A stretch of 64,000 nt of DNA, taken from positions 4,759,501 to 4,823,500 of the forward strand of contig NZ_CP029550.1 of NCBI RefSeq assembly GCF_003173715.1. The letters are read 5' to 3'. Position 1 is the stretch's first letter; every line of letters starts with the position of its first letter. The DNA is from Methylobacterium durans. GTDB lineage: Bacteria > Pseudomonadota > Alphaproteobacteria > Rhizobiales > Beijerinckiaceae. The position numbers were made by a program, and so were the translations under genes. Shown piece by piece: positions 54,519 to 63,794 of the stretch. The notes under the pieces were generated by a model. It was not told where the DNA came from. It did not search any database and saw only the letters and a program-made list of their open reading frames with translations.

Positions 54519-56304
54519 GTCTAGAAAACGACGGGACACTGTTGGCGAATTCGACAGCTATGCCGTGAGGGCCTTGAAGCGTGAGGTGCGCGTGGGTGCC
54601 AGCGGACGCAGCGAGAGCCAGGCAGCGAGGCGATCGACGTTGAGAGCGGCCGCCGTCGCCACGCTCTGCAAGGTCGTCTTCGCCAGCCCGCGGTAGCGTG
54701 CCCGGCGCAGGCCGAAGCTGCGTACGCCTTGCGCGATCGTCGCCTCGATGCCTTTCCTCTGCCCGTAGAGCCGCCGGCCTTCCTCGCTCTCCTGCCGCTG
54801 CCGCGCAGCCGCCAACGCCTCGTGCTCGGCGCGCGGATGCAGGCTGAGGCGGCGGCTCGCCGCCCGGGTACAACGCGGCTTGGCAGGGCATAGGCGGCAG
54901 ACGGCGGGCTTGAAGCCCGCGCGGATGAATGGGCGTCCGCTCGCCTTGTCCCGGTAGGCGCCCCAACTCGTGCTCTCGTGCCCCTCGGGGCAGCGCACGC
55001 GGTGGCGCTCCCAGTCGACCGCGAAGTCGGTGACTTGGAACGCATCCTCCTCACGCATCTGCCAACTCTGGTTCGGCCGCGTCGGGCCGATCAGGGCGAT
55101 GCCATGCCGCTCGCGGGCCGTGACCAGATGCTCGGCGCTCACGTAGGCAGCGTCGACCAGGTGCTCGCAAGGGAGCAGTCCCGAGCTGGCCAGGGCGGCA
55201 TGGATCGCGGCGGTGCGCATCGCCTCGTGCACGTTGGCTGGCGTCGTGTCGGTGTGAACGACCAGCCGAGGCAGGTCGGGGTCGCAGGTCTCAGTCAGGT
55301 GGACCATGTAGCCGGTCCAGTCGGTTCCGGACTTGGCCCGGAACCGAGCATCGACGTCGTAGGGCGACTCGATCCGGTCACCGGGTCCACGCCCCTGCAC
55401 CGGGCGCAATCGGATGCCGGCCCCAGCAAGTGGGCTGCCGTCACCTGCGCGCGCGAAGTGCCGCGCCCACACCCGGCGCAGCACGGCGACGGATGGCAAG
55501 GCGACAGCGAGTGGCGGGGCGTCCGCGCCATCCAGCGCGTCGAGCAGGCGGCAGCCGTCGGCCCCGACCTGGAGCACGTAAACCTCGCGTTTGAGGCCGG
55601 TCGTGGGCAGGCGCGCATCCTCGATCCGGCGATCGTAGCGCTCGTGCCAGTCGGATGGGACGACCCGGCGCAGCCAGTCGGGGACAAGGGCTGCGACCGC
55701 GTTGAGAGCCGCGCGCAGCGTCTCGGCCAGCAGTTCGATCCGGTTGAGGTCGCGCACCGCGGCGAGCACGTGGGTGCTGTCGGTGCGTTGGCGCCCGTGC
55801 CCCTTGAGCACGCCCTGGTCGCGTGCGGCGTCGAGGATGCGGGCCAGCAGCCGTCCGGTGGCCTCGTGCTGCAGCAGCCGGCCGCGGAACTCGCACAAGA
55901 CACTGTAGTCGAAGCCGGGATCGGTGAGGTCGAGGGCGAGCAGGTACTTCCAGTCGATGCGAGCACGGACTGCCTCGGCGGCCTGGCGGTCGCTCAGTCC
56001 TTCCCGGAACTGCAGGAGCGTGACGAGGGCCAGACACCAGGGTGCGTAGGCGGGCTGGCCGCGCGCGGGATAGAGGTCGGCGAACTCAGTGTCGGCGAAG
56101 ATGGTGCCGAGGCGGGTGCGCAGGAGCAGATAGGGATTGCCGCGTCGGAACGCGATCTGGGCGACGCGAGCGGTATCTTCAGGCACAGGTGGGAGCGGTG
56201 ATTGCAACCGGAGCGACATGGGCGACCTCCGAGCGGGACGCTCAGCCTACGCCCAGCACCCTACCTTCCGGAATTCGCCAACAGTGTCCGACGGTTTTTG
56301 AGAC
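54519..56304 (-). mobile_element. IS1182-type insertion sequence, copy 2 (complete)
   Basis: 1,786 bp. Terminal repeats read inward are GTCTAGAAAACGACGGGACA (54519) and GTCTCAAAAACCGTCGGACA (from 56304), both continuing CTGTTGGCGAATTC, about 34 bp in all. No clear target duplication. It lies inverted relative to copy 1, so recombination between them could flip the 14 kb in between. Confidence 0.9.
54558..56219 (-). CDS. IS1182-type transposase (copy 2)
   Basis: A 553-residue DDE transposase, three residues different from copy 1. Same domains: N-terminal helical part, GRQRTDSTHVLAAV, LVVHTDTTPANVHEAMRTAA, the cysteine cluster CRLCPAKPRC and the C-terminal KGIEATIAQGVRSFGLRRAR. The ATG lies about 85 bp inside the element. 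With both ends intact this copy could supply transposase for itself. Confidence 0.92.
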   Translation of the reverse strand: MSLRLQSPLPPVPEDTARVAQIAFRRGNPYLLLRTRLGTIFADTEFADLYPARGQPAYAPWCLALVTLLQFREGLSDRQAAEAVRARIDWKYLLALDLTDPGFDYSVLCEFRGRLLQHEATGRLLARILDAARDQGVLKGHGRQRTDSTHVLAAVRDLNRIELLAETLRAALNAVAALVPDWLRRVVPSDWHERYDRRIEDARLPTTGLKREVYVLQVGADGCRLLDALDGADAPPLAVALPSVAVLRRVWARHFARAGDGSPLAGAGIRLRPVQGRGPGDRIESPYDVDARFRAKSGTDWTGYMVHLTETCDPDLPRLVVHTDTTPANVHEAMRTAAIHAALASSGLLPCEHLVDAAYVSAEHLVTARERHGIALIGPTRPNQSWQMREEDAFQVTDFAVDWERHRVRCPEGHESTSWGAYRDKASGRPFIRAGFKPAVCRLCPAKPRCTRAASRRLSLHPRAEHEALAAARQRQESEEGRRLYGQRKGIEATIAQGVRSFGLRRARYRGLAKTTLQSVATAAALNVDRLAAWLSLRPLAPTRTSRFKALTA

Positions 56305-56443
56305 AGGGCTGCGAGGGTGGGAGTCGCTCCCTAGACTCGGTCTGTCGGCGGCGCAGGCTATGCTGTGACAGGAGAGATCTAGGCGTCCGGCGAGCTGGTC
56401 GGTACGGTCAGGCTTCATTGGCTCGTCAGCGCCGAGAACCACG

Positions 56444-56863
56444 ATGTCCATCCGGCGCGAGCACCACTTCTTCTACCCAATCGATTGGCCGCAGCTCTCA
56501 GCCTTGATCCGCTCCCGCAGGGCCGGTGGGCGCTGCGAAGGTTGCGGTCGGCCACACGGGCATCGTGTCATTCACCTGGGAGATGGCCGCTGGTGGGACG
56601 CCGCGAACGGCGTGTGGCGGGACGGGCGAGCCAAGCTTCTGCGCAGCCTGCCAACCGCCGAGCAAATCGCTGCTGTCCGAATGACGAAGGTCGTGCTTGC
56701 GACCGCCCACCGCGACACAGGCAACAACGCGGCCTCGAACCTCGCTGCCTTCTGTCAGCGGTGCCACCTGCTGCAAGACCGGCCTGAGCATCAGCGGCGA
56801 CGATGGCTCACCCTGTTTCGGCGCAAAGCCCTAGGCGACCTGTTCAGCGGCCCGTACGCCTAA
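56444..56863 (+). CDS. HNH-type nuclease-like protein
   Basis: A 139-residue protein, MSIRREHHFFYPIDWPQLSA. It has a CxxC pair in GGRCEGCGRPHG and a second in NLAAFCQRCHLLQDRPEHQR, with VVLATAHRDTGNNAASNL between them, the zinc-framed HNH layout (His-Asn-His). Such small proteins occur in phages and islands. DNA-cutting activity is inferred from the fold; no partner gene is seen. Confidence 0.75.
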   Translation: MSIRREHHFFYPIDWPQLSALIRSRRAGGRCEGCGRPHGHRVIHLGDGRWWDAANGVWRDGRAKLLRSLPTAEQIAAVRMTKVVLATAHRDTGNNAASNLAAFCQRCHLLQDRPEHQRRRWLTLFRRKALGDLFSGPYA

Positions 56864-56910
56864 TTCGGCGTTCGTGAGCAGCCTCTTCCAATGGTCGGTG
56901 GCGTGTCTGA

Positions 56911-56935
56911 CGGCTCCATAACGCTCAATCGGCGA
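56911..56935 (-). repeat. GCGTTATGGAGCC-family repeat, copy 3 (inverted)
   Basis: CGGCTCCATAACGCTCAATC, the complement of the core seen at 51,705. Confidence 0.5.
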
Positions 56936-57521
56936 GGGGCTGTTGCGAAGCTAGCGCGCTGGTGCGGCCGAGTTACCATCATCGTCCGCCTGAGGAGGGC
57001 CCCGACAGGCCCGCCCACTCGGGGGTGGCGCAAAACACCGAGAGCCGGCGGCCCTCTTACCCCTTTTCCGGGGCGCGACCGGCATCTTCAGTTCGGCGCT
57101 TTGATCGCCGGCGGGCAATCGGGTGAGGGGGAAGCCATTACCCGCCGGCGATCGCACACCAGCATGTGCCGGGGCGCTGGTATGAAATACACCGCGCGGA
57201 CTAATGCAAGTTAAATCGCGAACGGGCCAGACGATCGCCCCCTCAACTGCCGTCCGGCCCGCTGCGAACACGACGGAATGTTCCACCGCACCGCAGCATC
57301 GATTTCGCACAACTGAGATCTACATGCAATCGGCGACGTTTGCCGAGCCCGTCTTAATCCTTGAGGCCTGCACGCAGGCGACCCGCAACCCGCACATCGC
57401 TACCTGTGCTTAACCGTCGATGCGCATACCAGCTCGTCCAGCGGGAACCCGTACAATTTGACACAAATTCGCGTCCGATCCTTCATGGGCGTGGTCGATC
57501 CTCATCTCACCCACAGGGGAG

Positions 57522-57710
57522 ATGAACATGCGCCACTTCAAAGCTGCTCTCGTTGCCGTCGCGGTTCTGGCTGGTACCGGCGGTTTGGTTCGTGCTGAAC
57601 TCGCGCTCGCTCAGAGCGGGACCGTCATCATGGATGAGGCGCACGCTCAGATGGGCGGCCCGCTCTTCCAGGTGACGAACCTGCAGACCCAGGCAGCCAA
57701 GAAGGCTTGA
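57522..57710 (+). CDS. Small exported protein (copy B)
   Basis: A 62-residue protein, MNMRHFKAALVAVAVLAGTG, with signal peptide and the same mature peptide as copy A at 43,621. Differences are confined to residues 3 and 10. A second ATG at 57528 could also be used. Confidence 0.65.
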   Translation: MNMRHFKAALVAVAVLAGTGGLVRAELALAQSGTVIMDEAHAQMGGPLFQVTNLQTQAAKKA

Positions 57711-57747
57711 AGGCAGCAGCGCGACGGACCTGCTCCTGTCCCGCTGC

Positions 57748-57885
57748 TCAGTCGACCGGGCTCAGCGTCTTAGAGACGGCAGCGACCATCGTCCGGCTGC
57801 AGCCGGCAGCATCCATCACCGCCTGCCAGGACATGCCGCGGTGAAGCATGTCGGCAATGGCCTTGTGCCGCTTCAGATCCGCGGG
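57748..57885 (-). pseudogene. Truncated serine resolvase (3' end only)
   Basis: Encodes PADLKRHKAIADMLHRGMSW then QAVMDAAGCSRTMVAAVSKT, the C-terminal 45 residues of the resolvase at 43,847, including its helix-turn-helix. The catalytic domain is missing because the repeat ends here. Confidence 0.85.
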
Positions 57886-58012
57886 CGGCAGTGCCGGTTC
57901 TCAGCTTCGACACGAGCTTGATGCTGCGCGTGCCGCTATGGGTTCGGCGGCCTTCAGACGGCCTCTACCGCGAGATTGAGGTCTCCGAGATGCGGCCCAG
58001 ACTGCTTGGACA

Positions 58013-59533
58013 TCACAGCACGATCCCGCCGTAGTCGCCGCCGTGAAAGCGGAAGGCAGCCTCGGTGAGGTTGGTGACGCCCTCCAGATGGATAACCGCA
58101 TCGGCCTCGCCGTTGTGATTGGCATCCACGTAGAGATTACTCTTCGACGTGTCGAATACAGCGAAGGCTACGTCCCGTCCTACCAACTCGACATCTTGTC
58201 CAATCACCCCCAGAGCGGCATGTTCATTCGGGACGGAACGGAGCTGAATTGCGCTCATCTTGCCGGCGAATAGCGGCGTGAAGTCGAGCACGTCGCCATT
58301 GTAGACGGCCGTGAGCTGGCCGGCGCCCTGGTTGGCCGGCGCCCCCGGCGTGCCGATCGTGTTCGGATGGAAGTCGGTGATCGTGTCCATGTGCGCTGCC
58401 GTCGACTGGTTGGCGTCGCCGAACACGAACACGTCGTTGCCGGCGCCTCTGGTGAGCGTGTCGGTTCCGTAGCCGCCGGCGAACACGTCGCTGCCCGCTC
58501 CACCTTTCATCGTCAGACCTTGCGCCGCATCGTGATGCGACGACCCGTCGAAGAAGACGGCGCCGGCCGCCCCCGTTCCGGTGACGCCAGACGCGTCGAA
58601 CTTTGTCACATTCGGCAGTGCGCTTTCGTCGAAGATCACACCGTGGCTGCCCGTGACCGTGACCGTCGTGGCGGCCGCAGCATTCAGGTTCACGACCAGG
58701 GTGGTGCCTCCGGAGCTGACCGCGGTGTCGAGGTTGATCGTCTCCACGCCCGCGACCTTCACCGGCGCCCCGTCGTTGCTGCCATGGACGATCAGGTTCA
58801 GCGTGTCGGAGCCGCCCTGATCCTGGATCGCGTCGCCCGAGGTCAGGGTCGCGTCGAAGCCGGCACCGACGACGGCGTTGTAGGTGTCGTTGCCGGCGGT
58901 GCCGGACAGCGTGTCCGTTCCGCCCGTGAGCGTGAAGAAGTGCTCGGAGCCGCTCAGGAGCGGATGAGCCCCATACACGTCCTGACCCTGCGCCGCCTTG
59001 AACAGGAAGTCGTTTACTGCGGCGTCCGAGCGGGCGATGAACTCGGCCGACTGCGCGAAGCCGTTGAGCACGTCGGCGCGCGACGCGACGCCGGAGCCCG
59101 GCGTATTGACCGCCTCCAGCCAGGAATGCAGTTCTACGGCCGAGGCGCTCCGGCCGAGCACGTTCGCGTAGAGCGACTGGAGGTAGCTCTCGGTGACGGT
59201 CTCGCCGCTGCCGTAGAGCGCCGTGAATTCCGCGGAGTGAGAAAAGATCTCGACGATCGCTTTGAGGTTCTGGCCGGACGCCTCGAAGGCGTTGACGTTG
59301 AAGTGCAGGCCGTCCTTGTCCGGCACGCGGCCGAACGCGCCCTGGTAGAGGCGGATGATCGGGTCGACGTTTCCGTTGGCCTCCGGCGAATGCACGATCG
59401 AGTCGTAGATCTGCGCGTCGGTGAAGAATCCGGATTGCGAGGCCGAGACGAAGGCATTCACGTCGGCGTCGCCTGGCGCGCGCTGCAGGACGTTCTCGAA
59501 GGCCATGGAAACCTGCGCAGTTGTCAGGGCCAT
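58013..59533 (-). CDS. DUF4214/RTX-type secreted protein
   Basis: A 506-residue protein starting MALTTAQVSMAFENVLQRAP behind GAGGAGG, without signal peptide. Residues about 10-160 hold DUF4214-like units (LYQGAFGRVPDKDGLHFNVN, YANVLGRSASAVELHSWLEA). Calcium-binding repeats follow (GTDTLSGTAGNDTYNAVVGA, and GGAGSDVFAGGYGTDTLTRG) with a C-terminal secretion-signal-like tail. This is the layout of type I secreted surface or S-layer-like proteins. The binding target is unknown. Confidence 0.82.
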   Translation of the reverse strand: MALTTAQVSMAFENVLQRAPGDADVNAFVSASQSGFFTDAQIYDSIVHSPEANGNVDPIIRLYQGAFGRVPDKDGLHFNVNAFEASGQNLKAIVEIFSHSAEFTALYGSGETVTESYLQSLYANVLGRSASAVELHSWLEAVNTPGSGVASRADVLNGFAQSAEFIARSDAAVNDFLFKAAQGQDVYGAHPLLSGSEHFFTLTGGTDTLSGTAGNDTYNAVVGAGFDATLTSGDAIQDQGGSDTLNLIVHGSNDGAPVKVAGVETINLDTAVSSGGTTLVVNLNAAAATTVTVTGSHGVIFDESALPNVTKFDASGVTGTGAAGAVFFDGSSHHDAAQGLTMKGGAGSDVFAGGYGTDTLTRGAGNDVFVFGDANQSTAAHMDTITDFHPNTIGTPGAPANQGAGQLTAVYNGDVLDFTPLFAGKMSAIQLRSVPNEHAALGVIGQDVELVGRDVAFAVFDTSKSNLYVDANHNGEADAVIHLEGVTNLTEAAFRFHGGDYGGIVL

Positions 59534-59732
59534 GAACGCCTCCTCAGGGTGATGGGACACCGAGCGATGAGGGGTTGTGGCAAGAGCGTGCTGGGCGGAC
59601 TGTGACCGCGATCACGCTTGGATCAGCCTGCGGGCCAACTCGGAGCAGGGATCGAGCGGACGCTCTATAACGCCCAAGCCGCTCGGGGATCAGGATCCGC
59701 TTTCAGGTCAGCGAGGGCATGGCTCGGATGTG

Positions 59733-59761
59733 AAAAAGCCCCGCCAGAGCCAGGCGGGGCT
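59733..59761 (-). terminator. Rho-independent terminator
   Basis: Minus strand AGCCCCGCC, loop TGGCTCT, GGCGGGGCT, TTTTC, 37 bp after the small membrane protein gene at 59,798. Confidence 0.88.
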
Positions 59762-59797
59762 GATCATCTTCCAGTACGGGAGCTGCAGGCTTGCTGC

Positions 59798-59965
59798 TCA
59801 GGCGGCGAGCTTCACAGAAGCCGGCGCGTTCTCGTTGCTGACCACAAGAGGGCGAGCGGGAGCGGCATCGGCCTTGGGGTTCAGGAAATCAGCCACATAG
59901 AACACCAGCGAGACATTCACGGCGAGGGCGGCGAAGAAGGCGTAGTAGAGCAGCAGGTTGATCAT
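59798..59965 (-). CDS. Small membrane protein, paralogue 2
   Basis: A 55-residue protein, MINLLLYYAFFAALAVNVSL then VFYVADFLNPKADAAPA. One transmembrane segment followed by the DFLNPKA motif shared with the protein at 46,771, and a polar tail (VVSNENAPASVKLAA, compare GNENVPAMAAKRAA). Same downstream terminator type and same leader element. Confidence 0.65.
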   Translation of the reverse strand: MINLLLYYAFFAALAVNVSLVFYVADFLNPKADAAPARPLVVSNENAPASVKLAA

Positions 59966-60701
59966 CGGCGGCGCCTCATGCGTTTGCGTTGCAAAATATA
60001 TCGCACTGCACGCGGCTTTCTGGCACACCACATTCCACCGGCCAGTCATGCATTTATGACATGCCTCAGCCGGAAAGCGGCCCGAGGGTCGGCGTTTATG
60101 CAGGATGATGCCTGCTCCAAGCAGGCCCGCTCGCGTTATTCTGCAGCCATGCAAGAGACTGGGTCTCACATGTTCGCGCTGCACATTCTCCGCCTGCTTG
60201 TACGGCGCTGCGCGAGCGGATCAGCAAGGAAAGGCGAGACGACGGATGTAGGGGCCGCCGTCTCGCCAGTGCAGGAGTCGCTAAGCCGGCCGCAAGCGGG
60301 GGGTTGATCGCCGCGGCCGAGGTAACAGTCGTCCCGGACCGCGGCTGCATTGCGGCCAAAGCGTTGCCCGCGCATTTCCGGCCATGCCCTCGCATCAGGG
60401 CTCGCCAAGAAGGTCAGAAGTTGATGCTGCCCCCCATTGTTCGGCTCCATGGTGGCGCCGGTTCGGAATGCGCCACCGCAGGCGCTCGACGATGCACGAA
60501 AGCCATCACAGATCGCCCCGTCGCAGTCGCGTGGTGCACCCCAGCGGCGGCCATAGCGGCGGCACGAGCGCGAGCAGTGGCACGGCTGGTAGGGCTCGCT
60601 GAGCCTTCATCTCCCACAGGATCGAACAGCGGGCGCTCTGCCTGCGTTAGCTGAGGGCCACCCTAATGAGGCGGCTTGAGGAGACGCAAAGGCGAATTCC
60701 T
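59966..60701. other. Gene-free stretch
   Basis: About 735 bp with no supported gene. It contains the second conserved leader element (60,020-60,061) and otherwise unremarkable GC-rich sequence. Confidence 0.4.
60020..60061 (-). promoter_or_regulatory. Conserved leader element, copy 2
   Basis: CTGGCACACCACATTCCA and GCCAGTCATGCATTTA, related to 47,040-47,082, at the same distance from the paralogous gene. Confidence 0.5.
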
Positions 60702-60992
60702 ATGAGAACGTCCACTCTCACGATTGCCGCTGGCCTGCTCGTACTGGGTACGACCGTCTGGGCAGCCGACAACAGCAGCCCAGGGGCATCGGGCAACGCT
60801 CCCGGTCGGACAGGCAAGATGCAAGGCTCACCCAACGCGGCAGGCTTTAAGCGCGACGATGCGACCGGTTCGACAGGCACCGCCGGCTCGCCTGGGATGA
60901 GCCGCTCGGGAACCTCGAACAGCACGGGCGCGAATGACGCGGGCTCAGGCTCATCGCCCGGAGCGAAGGGCAGCGGGTCCGGCAGCCGCTAA
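60702..60992 (+). CDS. Small exported Gly/Ser-rich protein
   Basis: A 96-residue protein; ATG at 60702 gives signal peptide MRTSTLTIAAGLLVLGTTVW, cut near AADNSS. The mature part is low-complexity, rich in Gly, Ser, Thr and Asn (GTAGSPGMSRSGTSNSTGAN), probably disordered. Similar short secreted proteins are common in this genus. Function unknown. Confidence 0.65.
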   Translation: MRTSTLTIAAGLLVLGTTVWAADNSSPGASGNAPGRTGKMQGSPNAAGFKRDDATGSTGTAGSPGMSRSGTSNSTGANDAGSGSSPGAKGSGSGSR

Positions 60993-61247
60993 GGCCGCTT
61001 CAGCCTAGATGCAGGGCCGAACAGCGGGCGAACCGGTGCGCAAGCGTCAGGCTCGCTCCGAGCACGGTGTCATCTCGATCGGACTTGGCCTAGCTGCAGC
61101 TCGCGTACAGCAGGGTCGAGCCGCCGGGCCTGCATCTGGGCAAGGGTCAGCTTCGTCGACATCTCTTATGCTCGCAGCTGAGGACCGCCGAGGCTGATCC
61201 GCTTCGACAGCTGATCCCCAGCGGACCTAACGGTCGTCAACCCACCT

Positions 61248-61490
61248 TCAGACGGACGGATACGTCGGCCGCACCTTCCAGAGCCGGAAGCCATGCCCGT
61301 TGCGGGCACCCTCAACAAAAACATCAACGCATTCGGCCATGCGCGCCTGCGCAGCAGCCAGTGTGCCGAAGGTCTCAGACAAGGAGATCTTCCGATTTGG
61401 GCCGACGCAGATCGAGATCCACGGCATTCCAGGCGCCGGCGGATCGTAGATGATAAAGGTATGGCTCAGCCCATGGTCCTTGCCGGCCAT
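61248..61490 (-). CDS. Small protein of unknown function
   Basis: An 80-residue protein, MAGKDHGLSHTFIIYDPPAP, with GGGAAG upstream. Beta strands then the helix TLAAAQARMAECVDVFVEGA, and a C-terminal strand FRLWKVRP. Its layout is like the gene at 45,031. No family recognised. Confidence 0.55.
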   Translation of the reverse strand: MAGKDHGLSHTFIIYDPPAPGMPWISICVGPNRKISLSETFGTLAAAQARMAECVDVFVEGARNGHGFRLWKVRPTYPSV

Positions 61491-61846
61491 CGAATGCTTC
61501 CCGGGAGTGACACTGGGGCTTACAACAACCGGCTCGCTGAAATCTCTCCGTATTCATCGCCGTTGGTGCGGATGGAGACACACTTCAGACTAGAAGCAGA
61601 GAGTGAATACGTGTGAGAACAGCAGGCATGTGCCGCGCATCCCAGATCCTTGCCGGTATCCTCCTCGCATCGGCCTCTCCGGTCGGAACGCAGGACTGTC
61701 AAACCGAGCAGAAGATGAGGGTGCCTCGCGATGCGGGCCGGGTACAGGATGTACCTAGAGGTGGGCTCGGGAGGGAGGCAGACCGTGCGTGCGCAGGTCG
61801 AGCAACTCGCGATAACCTTCATCGAGACCATCGCACTTGAGGAGGT

Positions 61847-63227
61847 GGTAGCGTCCACGGACGAGGTGTAATTTCCGGGACCGTTTCGGTGGGGATTGGG
61901 GTGGCCATCGGGGCCGGCGGCTAAGGTGGAGTTTGCGGACTTCAACCTGAGCCGGGAGCACCCGATGACCGACGACAGAGTGGCACTGATCGAGGCGCTG
62001 CAGAAGGCTGACGACGGCAACTTCCTGCGCTCGTTGGCCGAGACGGTCCTGCAGATCCTGATGGAGGCCGACGTGGAGGGCCTGATCGGCGCGGGCCGCT
62101 ACGAGCGCACAGGCGAACGCAGCACCTACCGCAACGGCTATCGCGAGCGCAGCCTCGACACACGGCTCGGCTCACTCAACCTGAAGATCCCCAAGCTGCG
62201 GACCGGCAGCTACTTCCCCGGCTTCCTGGAGCCGCGCCGCACGGTCGAGAAGGCGCTGGTCGCCGTGATCCAGGAGGCGTGGATCGCCGGCGTCTCGACC
62301 CGGCGCGTGGACGACTTGGTGCAGGCCATGGGCCTGTCGGGCATCTCCAAGTCCTCGGTGTCGAAGCTGTGCAAGGAGATCGACGAGCGCGTCGGAGCCT
62401 TCCTGACGCGTCCGCTCTCGGGTGCGTGGCCCTATCTCTGGCTCGATGCCACCTACCTGAAGGTGCGCGAGGGCGGTCGCATCGTCTCTGTCGCTGCCAT
62501 AGTCGCCGTCGCGGTGGACACCGAAGGCCGGCGCGAGATCGTCGGCCTGCACATCGGTCCCTCCGAGGCCGAGGTGTTCTGGACAGACTTTCTGCGGAGC
62601 TTGGTCAAGCGCGGGCTCTCGGGCGTGCAGCTCGTCATCTCGGATGCCCACGAGGGGCTCAAGGCGGCCATCCGCCGGATGCTGAAGGCGACCTGGCAAC
62701 GCTGCCGCGTTCATTGGACCCGGAACGCGCTGGCTTACGTGCCGCGGACCCAGCAGACCATGGTGGCTGCCGGCCTGCGCCACGCCTTCCAGCAGCCCGA
62801 TCAGGACGCCGCCCGGGCCGCCCTTCAGCACCTGGGCGAGCAACTGCACAACCGCTGGCCGAAGCTGAAGGTCTTCATCGAGGCCACGTGCGAGGACGTG
62901 CTGGCCTACCTGACTTTCCCGCTCCAGCATCGGGCCAAGCTTCACAGCACGAACCCGCTGGAACGCCTCAACAAGGAGATCAAGCGGCGCGCCGATGTGG
63001 TCGGCATCTTCCCCAACACGGACTCGATCCAACGCCTGATCGGTGCGGTGCTTCTGGAGGCCAACGACGAGTGGCAGCTTCAGCACCGCTATATGCAGAT
63101 CGAGGGCATGGCCGGGTTTGCTCCGGCGTTGATCGAGGAGAGCGTCACGACACTTCCACCACAGGCTGCCTGACCGATGGCGGCTCCAATTCCACCCCGA
63201 AAGTCCACCTCATTGACGGACGTAACC
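61847..63227 (+). mobile_element. IS256-type insertion sequence, complete
   Basis: 1,381 bp. Left end GGTAGCGTCCACGGACGAGG and right end read inward GGTTACGTCCGTCAATGAGG are imperfect inverted repeats. A 9-bp target duplication TGAGGAGGT flanks it (61838-61846 and 63228-63236). Confidence 0.92.
61965..63173 (+). CDS. IS256-type transposase
   Basis: A 402-residue mutator-type DDE transposase: LIGAGRYERTGERSTYRNGY, FLEPRRTVEKALVAVIQEAW, YVQG-like VSTRRVDDLVQAMGLSGISK, catalytic WPYLWLDATYLKVREGG and LVISDAHEGLKAAIRRML, the C-terminal NPLERLNKEIKRRADVVGIF with the third acid. Full length, so probably active. ATG at 61965 is chosen after GGGAGCA. Confidence 0.93.
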   Translation: MTDDRVALIEALQKADDGNFLRSLAETVLQILMEADVEGLIGAGRYERTGERSTYRNGYRERSLDTRLGSLNLKIPKLRTGSYFPGFLEPRRTVEKALVAVIQEAWIAGVSTRRVDDLVQAMGLSGISKSSVSKLCKEIDERVGAFLTRPLSGAWPYLWLDATYLKVREGGRIVSVAAIVAVAVDTEGRREIVGLHIGPSEAEVFWTDFLRSLVKRGLSGVQLVISDAHEGLKAAIRRMLKATWQRCRVHWTRNALAYVPRTQQTMVAAGLRHAFQQPDQDAARAALQHLGEQLHNRWPKLKVFIEATCEDVLAYLTFPLQHRAKLHSTNPLERLNKEIKRRADVVGIFPNTDSIQRLIGAVLLEANDEWQLQHRYMQIEGMAGFAPALIEESVTTLPPQAA

Positions 63228-63413
63228 TGAGGAGGTGCTGGTCCGCGAGTTTGCCCACGCGGCTGCGGACATCGAGGCGCACAGATCGGCAACCAGCGTC
63301 CACGCGATACGAGCCATCGCTCGCTACCACCGGATCAAGGCACTCGAACATCGGGGCAGATTGGCAGCCTTGGGCGAGGAATTCGGCTGGCTCCTGTCCG
63401 GCCCCCTAGCGCC

Positions 63414-63527
63414 GATCCATAAACGCGCTGACGCGAACCAGATGGCTCCATAACGCCCAAATCCGCGAGGGCTTCGGAGGTTGGGCGTTATGGAGCCAGC
63501 CGCCTCGCGTAAGGGCGATTATGGATC
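63414..63527. repeat. GCGTTATGGAGCC-family repeats, copies 4 and 5 forming an inverted pair
   Basis: GGCTCCATAACGCCCAA (63444-63460) and TTGGGCGTTATGGAGCC (63481-63497) are perfect 17-bp inverted repeats; similarity extends outward to GATCCATAA (63414) and TTATGGATC (63519), about 47 bp per arm with a 20-bp centre. Confidence 0.75.
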
Positions 63528-63794
63528 TGGGTGGTGTTTGCCTTCGCTCCGGTGGCTGATCCTCTCGACTGCTTGTAGCGCCTCCATGCGTGCAGCCTCG
63601 TCAGAAATAAGGGTGAATGTGTTCAAGATGCGGAGAGTATCTAGTGACCTTTTTGCAATCTCAGATCCTGAATTGAATTTACTGACATCATAATTACAGA
63701 TTTCTTGCACAACAATTTTCTTGAATATATGTGGATCTACCCCGATCGCTGAAGCAAGTTGATTTAGAACATGTTCCTCGGCCTTCTCGGTCAT
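63519..63794 (-). CDS. Protein of unknown function, AT-richer
   Basis: A 91-residue helical protein, MTEKAEEHVLNQLASAIGVD, with base composition clearly lower in GC than neighbours. Its start overlaps the stop of the upstream gene by four bases, so the two are translationally coupled. No family recognised. Confidence 0.6.
   Translation of the reverse strand: MTEKAEEHVLNQLASAIGVDPHIFKKIVVQEICNYDVSKFNSGSEIAKRSLDTLRILNTFTLISDEAARMEALQAVERISHRSEGKHHPDP

Larger units (their letters stand above)
57065..57885. repeat. Large direct repeat, copy B
   Basis: About 820 bp nearly identical to 43,165-43,984, with the same hairpin (57,104-57,152, perfect 12-bp stem), the small exported protein gene and the 3' end of the resolvase. 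Only scattered substitutions separate the copies except near the resolvase helix-turn-helix. Confidence 0.85.
61731..63453 (+). pseudogene. Small orphan gene interrupted by an IS256-type element
   Basis: Removing the element and one target copy joins 61731-61846 to 63237-63453 in a single open frame of 110 codons: YLEVGSGGRQTVRAQVEQLA, ITFIETIALEEVLVREFAHA, then RAIARYHRIKALEHRGRLAA. The rebuilt protein is helical, with no recognised family. That the frame stays open across the junction supports a real gene before the insertion. Confidence 0.55.
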
